Shown one piece after another: positions 35,386 through 45,698 of a DNA stretch of 64,000 nt (position 1 is its first letter; each line of letters starts with the position of its first letter). The translations under genes and the position numbers were made by a program. Origin of the DNA: Aplectana chamaeleonis (taxonomy: Eukaryota > Nematoda > Chromadorea > Rhabditida > Cosmocercidae). The stretch covers positions 620,001 to 684,000 of the forward strand of contig JAPDOI010000290.1 of assembly GCA_029168955.1 (NCBI GenBank). The letters run 5' to 3'. The notes under the pieces are model-generated. The model saw nothing but the letters and a program-made list of their open reading frames with translations, was not told the DNA's origin and searched no databases.

Positions 35386-35884
35386 AGTGATATGAGCGTT
35401 TTCGCATAAACCATTACCATCAAAATGATCATATAAAAAAATTTCTAATGTCTTGTTTTTTGATATAATTTAAATGTTCCCTGACTCTGAATTCAAGTTT
35501 TCTTGATGTAATACCTACATATTGCATATGACAATTGTTGCAAGTTAGACAGTAAACAACGTTTTCTTTATTACGATTATCATTCACAGAGCTATATGCA
35601 TTAATTCTCAATTCGGAATGTTTCGAATATATATGTGCATTTTTATTGATAATTTTACATATGTTACAGTTAGGACCACAATTATTCGCTATGTTGTAAT
35701 TACCAAAATTTAGTACTGTATTAACACCGTTTTCCTTGCTTTTAATAAAGACAATATGTTTATAATAATTAGAGGAAGAATAATCGCTGCTTGACTGAGA
35801 CGCAGGCCTAGAATTTCGAGTATGTGATCGACCCCTACCACATACCCATGTTGTGTGGGTTGAGGTGTTCGGTGGGGCTGCCAC
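35250..35884 (-). pseudogene. GIY-YIG endonuclease domain of the Naiad-type element
   Basis: The first open segment (35429-35884, 151 residues) has cysteines at 69, 73 and 76, a VVYCLTCNNC segment at 109-118 (the GIY position), YVG at 122-124 and the catalytic-type arginine region FRVREH at 132-137. A one-base shift in a T homopolymer near 35437 joins it to YDHFDGNGLCENAH and then to EKELFWIRLL...GLN (residues 18-36 of the next segment), the C-terminal part of the fold. Upstream residues 1-60 are Ser/Asn-rich and unassigned. The start at 35884 is the first available one; the true 5' end of the element is unknown. The frameshift could be decay or assembly error. Confidence 0.85.
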
Positions 35885-37169
35885 CTAGGTTACCGCCAAC
35901 ATAAATATGTTACCTAGTTCGAGTAAGCATCTATATAAGGTAATGATAAGTAATGTACTAAATTTTTCTAGCTGAGTTTAGAAGCCATCACCCCACAATT
36001 CGGCAAGCTTAATGTATCCGTCTTCGGCTGGAGTTGATAAGCGTAGGTTCGTACTCTTTTGACATTCATGAATGATGGTAGTTTTATGCAGATAAATGAA
36101 ATCAAGAAGCGTTTGTTGCACGCAGTTTTTGAGGTAAAAGAACCACCGCTCGTTTTCAGCTCTAGAGTCACGAGAATGCGCCTGTAGAGCTGTGATGGAA
36201 CCACTAGTTGCTTCGCTGCTACATCCCCAAACACAAATTGGTTCATATCGCTGCTGGACAGCATGTGAGAAACATTGCCTTGAAAGCGGGGAGATGGATT
36301 TTTGGGCGTACGTGACTTCTGCTGCACACATTTTTATCGCGTTCGACTTTCGCGTTCGAGGGGCGTGGATGCGAATTTTTAAAGATGCATGTTCTCTGGT
36401 GTGCTATCCTCCACCGCCATCGATTCTAGCCTGGCCGTGTTCGAAAAGGGCAAAGTCAGCGAGAAAGTGGATTTGATGACGTAACGGAGACAATTGAAGC
36501 AGTTCATTTGGGGAAGTCAATTGCTCAACTCCGGGCACCCCATCACTGTAAGTTTATTTTTGTATTTCATCAAACTTTTGGGGTTTGAACGCTTTCACAA
36601 TATGGGAACAACTTTCAGGATTCCTTTCAGTGAGCGACTTCCGTAGCTAAACTCCATTGAAGGAACACTCCCTCAAAATGTTTCGTCTTTACATGGTCAC
36701 GAACTTGCCAGAACGATCCGTAAAAGGTTGCCGCAATGTGTAGCTTTCTGTCCGATATTAACGCCTTTTTCCCAACTTTCGTACTTTCGTAACATGTTTT
36801 AACATCCCCCAAGAAAGCCTGGAAAAACAGCGAGTGCTCCCACAATTCTTAGCAGAAATTTATCGCACCCTATAATCCTCACCCTCACATAATCGATGTT
36901 TCGAAGCTCCGTCCGGCAGCCACAGCCCAGGAAGCCCTGCAGATCTTCGGCTCTGAAAGCTATTGTAGATTGGGCGGATCCACCGCTATGTTGCCGTTTT
37001 CGATGCACTTGCTTCGGCTTTCGTGGTTATAGGTGCCTCTTTCTCAGTCTTCGCATACTTCGACTGGTAGGTTACATAAAGGTTATGAATTAAAGTTCCA
37101 TGGTTATGACTCTTCCCTAGCCATGTAGCCTCCCTTCACTGAATCGATACAATAACGTAAAACATTCTC
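35885..37169. other. No recognised gene
   Basis: The stretch holds several short overlapping open frames on both strands (for example 36192-36476 plus and 35968-36327 minus). None has a recognisable domain or conserved codon pattern. The 5' end of the retroelement probably lies in the first bases of this interval. Confidence 0.4.
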
Positions 37170-37186
37170 TCAACATTGTCAACGTT

Positions 37187-37807
37187 GATGGTACTGAGCT
37201 CCCGCTCACTGACGTTTTTAAATGCCTTGGTTTGACCATTACGTCTGACGGTAGTCTAGATAGCAAGGTCAACACTCGGCTCAGTGCTGCGTGGTTGAAA
37301 TGGCGGTCAACGACTGGAGTGCTATGCGACAAGAAGATGCCCGGCCGTCTAAAGACGAAGATTTACCGAAATGTCGTCCGGCCTGTCGCGCTGTATGCAG
37401 CAGAGTGCTGGCCTGCCACCAAAGAGGCAGAGCAGAGACTCGGTGTAATGGAGACGAAAATGCTATTCTGGACAGCGGGTGTCACTCGCTTGGACCACGT
37501 CACGAACGACGACATCCGGAAGCGTTTTGGTGTCGCTCCGATTGCCGAGAAACTGCGCGAATCTCGATTGCTATGGTATGGGCATGTTCTTCGCACTGGA
37601 AGTGGCACCGTTTGCAAGGCTGGGCTCAACCTCGACGTGCGTGGGAAAAGACCCAAAGGACGGCCAAGGCAGCGGTGGCTTGATATGCTGCACACCGATC
37701 TGAAAATCGCCGGCCTGCACCCTGACCAGGCGCATGGAAAAATTGGCGCCAGCGCATAAGAAAAGCGGACCCCTTATGGAGCGGGACAAACCCTGATGAA
37801 GAAGAAG
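37187..37807 (+). pseudogene. 5'-truncated non-LTR retrotransposon RT tail with 17-bp target duplication
   Basis: The insertion starts at DGTELPLTDVFKCLGLTI and reads through GRLKTKIYRNVVRPVALY, ECWPATKEAEQRLGVMETKM, LDHVTNDDIRKRFGVAPI and LLWYGHVLR to RGKRPKGRPRQRWLDML. A frameshift near 37745 separates this from RKADPLWSGTNPDEEE. These are the RT C-terminal (thumb/tail) motifs of nematode LINEs. It ends in CCCTGATGAAGAAGAAG, a typical short GAA tail. The 17-bp direct repeat TCAACATTGTCAACGTT lies immediately before (37170-37186) and after (37808-37824), so both insertion ends are defined. Confidence 0.9.
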
Positions 37808-37824
37808 TCAACATTGTCAACGTT

Positions 37825-38541
37825 ATCATACAACCACAGTTGTGTTTCGCAAGACCGCCGTCGTCTGCGTTTGTCTCTGGGCAAACGCAAACGCAAGGTG
37901 TTTGTGAGTGTAAGGGAGGTGGGTACAGTGAGATTTAGATGTTTAAAAATCTGTCATTTAGCGATATCGTGGAATAAACGGGGTCATTCCGGGATACAAC
38001 GTTCAGTTCTTAAACGATGCGGATTTGACGGAGCACAACTGCGATTGTGTGAATCGTGGTTCTGAAACCAATGTCACCCGTTGAGAGCAGGGTTTTCGGA
38101 GGTTCTCTTCCTTCTTTCCGAGTTCAAAAGGGCAGCAACCTCACGCTTTCATAAAAAAGCCTCAACAGGTTAAGATTGCTCAGAATTATCATAGAATTGT
38201 TCATCTAGTAAAGCTTTTCCTCTGATACCGCCAGGATCAAATCGTTTACCTCCACGAATTCTGAATTTTTCATGTCAAGTGGTCGTTTGTCAGGATATGA
38301 GCGTATGTAGTTTCATTTGATGTCAATCGGGACATTTACGACGCATAATTTTAATTAATGTAGTAATTGAGAATAATCAACTAAATGAATTGATAAGTAG
38401 TCAAATAAATAAGTAAACAAGTGAACAATTGACATTTTTACGACCGTGTGACTCACCGACGGTTCAAACTTTCAAGAATCGAGTCCTATGCCACAAGTAG
38501 GCATCCTCAAACCGTTTTATGATTAACGCACTGATCTACGC
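37825..38541. other. No recognised gene
   Basis: AT-rich sequence with short AAGTA-type runs near 38340-38430. No coding or RNA signature was recognised. Confidence 0.4.
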
Positions 38542-38545
38542 TTAA

Positions 38546-39073
38546 AGGCAGTGGTCGCGATCAAAGATGTTTGTCTTCTTTTCCTCTCTAAACCTTTTCT
38601 TGGATTCGAAAAGTAGGACCTATGAGAAAAAATCGCGAAAAACCGCTGTTTCGGTCCAAAATTGAAGTCTGAACTTTCTTCTCTTTTGATGGTGGACTCC
38701 ACATCATCGGCTTCGATGACCTCTTATATCAAGAACATCAGCTGGCTTGAAATTGAATTTCAATCAATTAACCTATACATATCTACTCAAAAACATTGAC
38801 AGAAGTGCTTGCTTTCATTGTTCAACTGTTTTTATTCGGTTAACTTGCATTTATTTCTTCTTAATGTATGTGATTTTTGACTGCTCGGCATGAGACTGCG
38901 ATCTTTCTGGGCGGAGCTGTGCACGTGTGCACGAACTGGCCTCTTTAGGATTTAGAAACTCTTATTATTGTCCATTTTTTCACCGAGCTGCCTTGATAGT
39001 TTTTCAGCCGTTTTCGATCTATGCTCTTTTTTTAAAGTTTTTTTGATAACGTTTTTCATCGCGACCACTGCCT
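38546..39073. mobile_element. TTAA-flanked MITE, copy D (528 bp)
   Basis: AGGCAGTGGTCGCGAT follows TTAA at 38542-38545. ATCGCGACCACTGCCT precedes TTAA at 39074-39077. The terminal repeats are perfect for 16 bp. The interior shares only the ends with copies A and B, so this is a different subfamily. Confidence 0.85.
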
Positions 39074-39077
39074 TTAA

Positions 39078-39790
39078 CTGAAAAAAAAAACGTGATGTAC
39101 CGTATTTCTTCTATTCCAGCAACAGCCTATATTTGCAGTACACCTCTATTGAAAAAATATCTTGAACAGAGGCTTCAAAGTTAGAAGTACACCTTCTATT
39201 TGAAGAATGCATATCTCTAATACAAGTAAACCTCCAAATGAAGTTCATCCTCGCTATCCTGATGAGAGCTGAGTGCTGTGGATGTTTTGTGAAGAGCTTA
39301 GTGTCAAATCCTTGGGAAACTGGGCTGTCACAACCGCGCTGGATTGCCCTGGAGACGATCAGATTCTCTGCTTTATTATAGGCATATGGACCTTTTTCCC
39401 AATGCGCAACCCTTCTCCAACAAGCAAGCGTCGACGGAAAAAGGACTGGGGCAGATTTTAGAAGTAGTTGGCCTCACGGAAAGATTCGAAGGCGGCGATG
39501 AAATTATATTCAGGGTTGAGGATAAAACAGTGAGCTTCCCTTACGCAAGTTCTCACCTTAAGTTAGGTGAAAATTAGTGAGGGTTCGGAGAAGTATGCAG
39601 TTTCGAAAAAGGATAAAACGGGCCAGGAATTCGAATGCTAAAAAATGCACATCTGAAGAAAGCGATTGGCCTGCCTGAGGAAGCCGCATATTTTTAACAT
39701 TAACGAAAATGTTAACTGGACCAATTTTGAGTTGGAAAATGGCCCTTTTTTTAATGATTTTTTTGCCGAACTTCTTTCAACATTCATAGA
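39078..39790. other. Degenerate short repeats, no gene recognised
   Basis: Motifs of the type TACACCT(T)CTATT(T)GAA recur at about 39135, 39190, 40775 and 41111. An open frame at 39344-39577 has no recognisable domain. Confidence 0.4.
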
Positions 39791-39792
39791 TA

Positions 39793-40579
39793 CAATACCC
39801 GCGCTAAGTTTTGTAAAAACGGGGAGCATTTGCCAAACTTGGCAAACAAGCGTGCATGTAACTTTTTTGAAAAAAGACGTTTCCCGTTCCCGAAAACGCT
39901 ATCATATTCACAGCTCGAATTCCTACATAATAATGTGCATTGGGGACCGAAGTTCTCCAAAATAGCTTTGATTTCGAGTACAACTGTTTTTGTGGTCGTT
40001 TCACAAAAACGTCGCGCGCGGCAAAGTGCGGCGAAACTTTGAGTAGTAATTGTACAGGGTAATAGAAGAGCAATCTCTTTGTTTCCATCGTGAATTGGAT
40101 GAGAGTGGGGCTATCTCAAGATCTGTACAGATTGAATATCCGAAATCCTCCATTTATCGGTCCAGGGCTTTAGCAAAAAAAGTCCGACTTTTTAGGAAGC
40201 TCCCTGACCTGTTTAATGAAGAATTTCGAAAATTCAATCTGCACAGATCTTGAGAGTGCCCCACTTCTATCCGATTCACAAAGAAAACATGGAGATATTT
40301 TTTCTATTACTTGTACAATTACTACTCGAAGTTTCGCCGCACTTTGCAACGCGCGACGTTCTTGTGAAACGACCGCAAAAACAATTTCACTCGAAAACAA
40401 AGCGATTTTAGGGAACTTCGGTCCGCAATGCACATTATTATGTAGTAATTTGAGCTGTGAATATGATAGCGTTTTCAGAACCGAAAAAACGTCTTCGTTC
40501 AATAAAGTTACATGCATCGGACCCTTTTTTGCCAAGTTTGGCAAATGTCCCCGTTTTTACAAAACTTGGCGCGGGTATT
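39793..40579. mobile_element. Foldback element with ~375-bp arms
   Basis: 39793-40167 and 40201-40579 are inverted copies. AATACCCGCGCTAAG at the left mirrors CTTGGCGCGGGTATT at the right, and the inner ends GGTCCAGGG and CCCTGACC mirror each other. The ~33-bp centre is small, so the whole is nearly palindromic. A one-arm copy lies at 3618-4010. Open frames appear as mirror pairs and are not genes. Confidence 0.85.
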
Positions 40580-40791
40580 GCAGCTCTCAAATGTGCCAAC
40601 ACGTCTGCTTCTTCTTTCAAAAATGTGATGATAGTCTTTGTCGAGAACCTAGCCTTATACGAGTGTGAAATCGACCAGTTGATTTAATGATTTTTAATGG
40701 TTATTTTTCAAGATTCTCATAGTGCTATGATACTTTTTGGAAATGAAAATAACTCACAGTGATAAAAACAGAAGTATACCCTCTATTTGAA

Positions 40792-41102
40792 ATATACATT
40801 GGATCCGAATAAAAAAATTCGGAGGCTCAGATTTTTAGATAACGTAAAAATCAGAGGTCGCGGATATCCGACTCAAACGGATAGATTCAAAATGACCACA
40901 TCGGATAATCCGAGTCATCCGGATGGAGAGTTCGAACGGATTGTCGGATCTCGGATCAATCGAAAAATTACAATTTTTCGGTGATTCGGATTTCGGATCA
41001 CAGGGACCTTGACGTTTTTTCGGTGAATCGGATTTTGATTCGTGAAAATTTCGACTCATTCGAATGGATATCCAAAAATGAGTGCGTCGGATCCAATGTA
41101 TA
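40792..41102. mobile_element. 311-bp MITE with 7-bp target duplication ATTTGAA
   Basis: Terminal inverted repeats TATACATTGGATCCGA and its complement bound the element. The direct repeat ATTTGAA flanks it at 40785-40791 and 41103-41109. The interior is rich in TCGGAT/ATCCGA motifs in both orientations. The superfamily is uncertain. Confidence 0.75.
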
Positions 41103-41485
41103 ATTTGAAGTATACCTCTATTACAAGTACATCTAAGAAAAAGGCCTAAAAGGGAGTCCTTCTAAAAGAGTAAATACGGTAGGTGAAGCTTTCACAAGAT
41201 AGTGCAACCTCATGATGAAAAACGGCTGCGAAACTCATTCGGATGCATAAACAATATTGGGGAGTTCAAAAAATTCACAACCACTTCAAAATTCCGGCTA
41301 CCCAGGGGTTGTAACCCTTTGGCGAAAATCGGGAAACGTAAGAAATTAAGGGAGAAAACAAATAAATAAAATAGGGATAAAACGGAATGAATTCAACTTC
41401 ATTAGTCCACCGCTCGTCGTCCGCGTCACGCGTATGCTTTGAGAATTCTTAAATGTGCCTCAATTAGCATGCGCATACGCACGCT

Positions 41486-41668
41486 CGCTATCGGAGCGAA
41501 ATTCCGGTCCGCACTTGCGGACAATGGCAACACGATGATAATCGCGTGCTGGAATCATGTGGTCCCGGCACGATTAGCCCTTGCCCCACCACGATTGTCA
41601 TCGTGTCGCGTGATGCAGCAGCGGTCGCCCGCAAGTGCGAACTGAAATTTCGCTCTAGTAGCGATAGT
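41486..41668. mobile_element. Small inverted-repeat element (~183 bp)
   Basis: The CGCTATCGGAGCGAAATTCC...GCACTTGCGG arm at 41486-41521 is mirrored by CCGCAAGTGCGAACTGAAAT...GCGATAG at 41627-41668. The middle holds further inverted motifs around CACGATGATAATCG / CGATTGTCATCGTG. Confidence 0.65.
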
Positions 41669-42151
41669 ATACACTGTAAAATGGCAGGGTGAAGCGTAAA
41701 CTCAGAAGAAAAAAAGCTTACACACCGGAGCTATTGAGCGGAAGAGGCTTCGTATGGGAAAATATATGGCATTTGTGTCGTACCGTCAAGCCCGCGACGA
41801 CTAAGCCGGGCGTGGCCGAGTTGAAGCGAGCTCGGCGCTGCCGCGCAGCGTGTATAAGATTGCCCCGTCACTGTTGTTCAAGCGATTTCGCCAGCCTTCT
41901 GCCCGTATTCCTGTAAATTTGAGGATGAAGAAATCGAAATATGTTAGGGTTCAGGGCAATAGGTCAGCAGAATCATCTGAATCAGGAGTGTGCGTTAATG
42001 AAAAATATTTTTTCGTTAAGCGTTAATCGTTAATTTTTGAGAAAAAACCGCGCTAACCAGTTAATGCATTAACACGTTGATTTTGCACTTCGTTAAAAAA
42101 TTTTCAAAACATTACTTGACCACAACGAAAATCTACAAACCACCGGAGGTC

Positions 42152-42493
42152 CTAAAAATAAAATAGACCTTCTAATGACGTCAGCAGGACGTCGTTGAAA
42201 GCACGGAGAGCTCCAGAAGACGTAGGCACAGCCTCGTGGGAAGTAGGCAGGGCTCCAGATGGCGTCATCAGTACGTCTTGAAAAGTCGCTGGGGCTCCAT
42301 GTGACGTCATCATGACGTCGCGGAAAGTGGGTGGGGCTTTAAATGACGCGGTCAGGATTTCGTGGAAAATGGGTACGGCTACAGATGACGTCAGCAACAC
42401 GTCATCGAAAGTAGGCAGAGCTTCAGGTGACAACGTCAGGACGTCGTGGCACGTGGGTGAGCGCTGAGACGGCGTCAGAAGGACGTTGTGCAA
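42152..42493 (-). repeat. Degenerate 42-bp tandem array inside the hAT-type element
   Basis: About eight units on the minus strand share ACGTC-rich cores and the pattern GCCCC.GC.ACTTT...GACGT..TGATGACG. Aligned on the minus strand they match the 54354-55752 minisatellite at most positions, for example GAGCCCCAGCGACTTTTCAA versus GATGCCCTATGTACTTTACA. Units differ considerably from each other, so the array looks old. Confidence 0.8.
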
Positions 42494-42535
42494 AATGGGC
42501 GTGTATCGCGTCCTAGACAGTCAGTAGCGCTTTAT

Positions 42536-42937
42536 CTACAATACCCACCCTCTACATTGGCGAATCAGCGGAAGAAAACGCATTTTAGCGTTTTTGCACC
42601 CCTTAGGCATACCTCTGTCAAATTTGAGTTTTCTTGGGTGAGGGAGATATTTCATTGAGTTCCTAAACTATACCTTAATTAAAGGCATGCTGCTCGAAAA
42701 AAAAAGGAAAGTGCCGATCGATCATACTGACGAGGGAAAACGTGTTTTGGACACAGCGATATACCTATAAAAAGGTGTAGTTTAAAATATCAATGAAATT
42801 TTAACACCATCTTGTTGATCTTGATGAGGCGATTCTAGCAATATCTTTCCTACCTCCAAAACCTCAAATTTCACAGAGTTATTCCGAAGAGGCGCGAAAA
42901 ACGAGCTCTTTGCGAAGTTCGAGGGTGGGTATTGTAG
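42536..42937. mobile_element. 402-bp inverted-repeat element nested in the hAT-type element
   Basis: The 17-bp terminal repeats are perfect: CTACAATACCCACCCTC at 42536-42552 and its complement at 42921-42937. There is no coding capacity and no clear target duplication. Confidence 0.65.
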
Positions 42938-43492
42938 AGCGTGCGCCGCTTGTTAGAAAAAGAGTGGCCTTCAATCCACGCTCCAAACCCTCATTTGATA
43001 GCTTACTCAACCGTAGAAAGGTGGATTAGACCTTACATTTCCTTTCTGGAAGACGAATTCGAATTTTTTGATATTGATACGAAATAACAAAAATAGATAA
43101 ACATTGGAATGGGAAACATTGAGGTCAGCGATATATTTGACACCAAACGAAAACTGACCGCGCCGCAAGCCGACGCGACGTGCACGGCCCCAGTTTTCAA
43201 ATCTGCCATTGAAGCAGATCATTCAGAGCCATAATTCCACTGCTATTAACGAACTCAATTTAACGCGATTTTAGGACTTTTTCGTTAACCGTTAATCATT
43301 AATTCTCCAAAATAGACCGCGTTAACAAGGTAACGTTATAACGCACAGCCCTGATCTGAATATCAAAGGCCGGGCAATCTGTTACACACTGCGCCGCCCC
43401 CGCTTCAACTCAGCGCCGCCCGGCTTAGTCCACGCAGGCTTAACGGTATGTACCAATTTTGAATCTAAGGCGGGCTCCATCGTGGACACCGT

Positions 43493-44043
43493 TCTAGACG
43501 GCATGTGGATCGAATCCACACCGCGGGTGTGGCAAAGGAGCAGTTCGGCTGGTACACGCGACGCGCACGACGGGAAAACGCTGCGACTGCGCGTCGTTTT
43601 TGGGGCGCGTAACCGAGGTCCCTCAAAAAAGTATTTGTAGTTGCATTTTACCCGTCCCCTTTTATCATTTTTGCATTTCGTTCATGTTTTTCTTGTTTAC
43701 AACGTACTTTTTTAGACGCAGTGCTTCTCATAACATCGTTTCAGTGGAATTCGCACTTTTTATAGAAGTTCTTTTTTGTTTTTTGTTTGCTTCTCGGCGC
43801 GGAATGGTAGATGACGATATTGATTCCGAAGCCGACCCTACGTCTTACACAAGAACAACATGAACAAAGTGCAAAAAAATATGAAGGGGACAGCTAAAAT
43901 GAAACAACAACTACTTTTTTAGGGCCTTCGGATAACGCGCCCCTAGGACGACGCGCGCGCAGTGCTTTTCCGTCGCGTGTGCCAGCCGCTGCTCCTTAGC
44001 CCCACCCGCGGTGTGGATTCGATCCATATGCCGTTCTAGACGA
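43493..44043. mobile_element. ~550-bp long-TIR element
   Basis: 43493-43680 and about 43862-44043 are inverted copies. GGCATGTGGATCGAATCC, ACCGCGGGTG, GCGCGTAACCGAGG, AAAAAAGTA.TTGTAGTTG and CCCCTT all reappear in complement on the right. The open frame at 43600-43863 lies across the right-hand part of one arm and the loop and has no domain support. Confidence 0.75.
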
Positions 44044-44531
44044 ATCTCAGATAATTCACTGAATATCGAAAGCACTGAAATGATGATTAACTGATACTTA
44101 TCCCTAGGTAGCTGAGTTGAGCACAAAATTCAGGTATTGGGAATTTATCGAACCTGCATCGCATGCGCCTCGCTCGAGATTCTTACCGGCACAGCACCAT
44201 TCTTAAGTCAAGCTTATAAAATGTTTCAGTTTGATTGGATTCAGTATCGATTTGTGCCTGCCAGATTATACCCATCCTCGGATAACCTCTAACTTGCTTA
44301 TCCTCTATTTCGAAGCAAAAATTACTCGGGCCTATCGGACACGCGCATGCTGGTTCTTCTTATCTACCCCCAAACTCTCGCTGTGTCTCTCCTTGCGTCT
44401 CACACGCAAACGAAGGAACAAAGTGAATTCGCTTCAAATTAAATTCAGTTTATTATACAGCGAACCCCTGTCCATGTAACCATAGAAAAAGCGAAGAGAA
44501 ATAAAACAACACAAAATCAATCACTCACTAG
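44044..44531. other. No recognised gene
   Basis: Mixed-composition sequence without recognisable features. Its end may be the 3' untranslated part of the following CR1-like remnant. Confidence 0.35.
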
Positions 44532-45560
44532 CTAAGAACCACTCCGAGACCTCAGATGAACCTCAAGAGCTTTCTTGAGTGTAGACAATGACCCACTGAT
44601 TAGACCCATTCTGAGCAGCTTGTTACACTCGATACAGGCTCTATTTACGAAGAAATGGAATCGCACGTTCCGTCTAGACCCAAGAAGGGCCAGCTTCTCA
44701 GGACCGCTCCTGATCGTAGACGCCCTCAGGTGGAATAGACAATCTGCACGAATACCGGCACCACCATAGATAATCTTATACAGCATTATCAAATTGAACT
44801 TCCCCCTCCTCTGCGCTAAATTCGTGAGTCCTAGCTTGGCGTTTCTGCCTAAATTACCCAGACTTCTATCGTAATCAAAGCCACTGGTCCTTATAAGTGC
44901 CCTACGCGTAAAATTCCGCTGCTTCCTCTCCAGTACATCTATTGACTTCAACTTATTCGGGTTGAACACCACCGGGCCGTATTCCAGAAGAGATCCAACA
45001 TACATATGACCTAAAAATCTCGAAAATAGCCCTAGGCTCAGTGGTTGAGTGCGCCCTGAACACGCTGTGCATAATTTTATGCCTTTCAAAGCCACCTAAA
45101 TACAGTGATCATTGAAACTGAGGACACTTTTAATGAGAAACCTCAGGTCCGTTATCTCATCAACTTCCGTTAACCGGACCCATCCCATTGTATGTGGGCA
45201 GCACACTTTTCTTTTGCCCAGTTCTCAAGACCCTGGTTTTCTCCTTGGAGAGAGGCAATTTCCATTTATCAGACCAACTGACTACTTCATCTAGAGCTTG
45301 CTGCACAATCATTGAAGCCCCAGCATTAGAAAAATGATAGTGCCATTTGAAGTCATCAGCAAACGCCAACGCCGAGCACATAACTCCGCTAAGTGATACG
45401 ATAGCAGGAAGTTCATATGTAAAACATGTTGAAGAAGACGTGCGAGAGAACCCCACCCTGAGGCATAACGCTGAGGACCGGCATGGAGGAGAAAAAACAA
45501 GAATTCACCCGAACTCGGAACGTTCTGTGCCTAAGGAAAGTTCCAATCCAAGCTATTATA
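44532..45560 (-). pseudogene. CR1/jockey-type LINE reverse transcriptase remnant
   Basis: On the minus strand the first block shows a motif-B-like SVMPQGGVLS near 45450, then ALAFADDFKWHYHF with the FADD catalytic motif C, followed by EVVSWSDKWKLPLSKEKTRV. After frame changes a 187-residue block (44532-45095) reads FLGHMYVGSLLEYGPVVF, IDVLERKQRNFTRRAL, LAQRRGKFNLIMLYKIIYGG and RFHFFVNRA. This is the usual CR1/jockey RT C-terminus (RP-x-LEY, LE.KQ..FT, RR....LI..YKI). The endonuclease and motif A are missing. It is a dead fragment from a different LINE clade than those at 2180-3115 and 37187-37807. Confidence 0.8.
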
Positions 45561-45628
45561 CGCGGATGTAAATCCACTAGTGTCCAGTTAGAGTGTCCTG
45601 TGTTAGCTTACTGTGGAGCGAAGCGCAA

Positions 45629-45698
45629 GCGTCGGTGATGGAATGGTAACACTCTCGCCGGAAAGCCTCCAATTCAGGTTCGAACCCTGTCCGATCCC
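45629..45698 (+). ncRNA. tRNA-like sequence with strong Pol III B box (tRNA pseudogene or SINE head)
   Basis: GGTTCGAACCC (45678-45688) is a consensus B box. It sits in a plausible T-arm CAGG-TTCGAAC-CCTG, with an acceptor-like pairing of GTCGG (45631) to CCGAT (45691). Upstream, AATGGTAACACTCTCGCC resembles a tRNA D-arm region. The anticodon stem pairs badly and the base before the anticodon is not T, so a functional tRNA is unlikely. It may head a tRNA-derived SINE. Confidence 0.4.

Larger units (their letters stand above)
32228..35884 (-). mobile_element. Decayed Penelope-like retroelement, Naiad-type (N-terminal GIY-YIG endonuclease)
   Basis: On the minus strand the order is GIY-YIG endonuclease, CxC linker, reverse transcriptase, RT thumb. 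Canonical Penelope elements have the endonuclease after the RT; the permuted order with a CxC motif is the published hallmark of the Naiad/Chlamys group, and an animal host favours Naiad. The single ancestral frame is now broken. Damage includes a frameshift in a seven-T run near 35437, stops near 34342 and 34312, frameshifts near 34065, 33880, 33135 and 32466, and a nested 678-bp MITE. Local base composition is very AT-rich compared with the neighbouring satellite. The RNA is predicted to be reverse transcribed at an endonuclease nick; this copy cannot be autonomous. Confidence 0.85.
41983..43353. mobile_element. hAT-type nonautonomous transposon with perfect 8-bp target duplication
   Basis: The left end CAGGAGTGTGCGTTA and right end TAACGCACAGCCCTG form imperfect terminal inverted repeats of the CAGGG-type used by hAT transposons. 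ATCTGAAT is repeated exactly on both sides (41975-41982, 43354-43361), the 8-bp duplication expected of hAT. Just inside each end are GTTAA-rich subterminal repeats (about 41993-42070 and 43262-43345). No transposase is encoded. The interior holds a degenerate 42-bp tandem array and a second element at 42536-42937. Confidence 0.9.
41776..43452. mobile_element. Palindromic element split by the hAT-type insertion
   Basis: Left arm 41776-41865 (TACCGTCAAGCCC, GACTAAGCCGGGCG, GTATAAGATTGCCC) matches the complement of right arm 43369-43452. The arms now enclose the 1371-bp element at 41983-43353. Without it the loop would be about 140 bp, a usual MITE size. Confidence 0.75.

Noticed and set aside
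35430..35442. Programmed frameshift at the seven-T run in the endonuclease
   Set aside because: Several other random frameshifts and stops break the same element; nothing marks this one as programmed.
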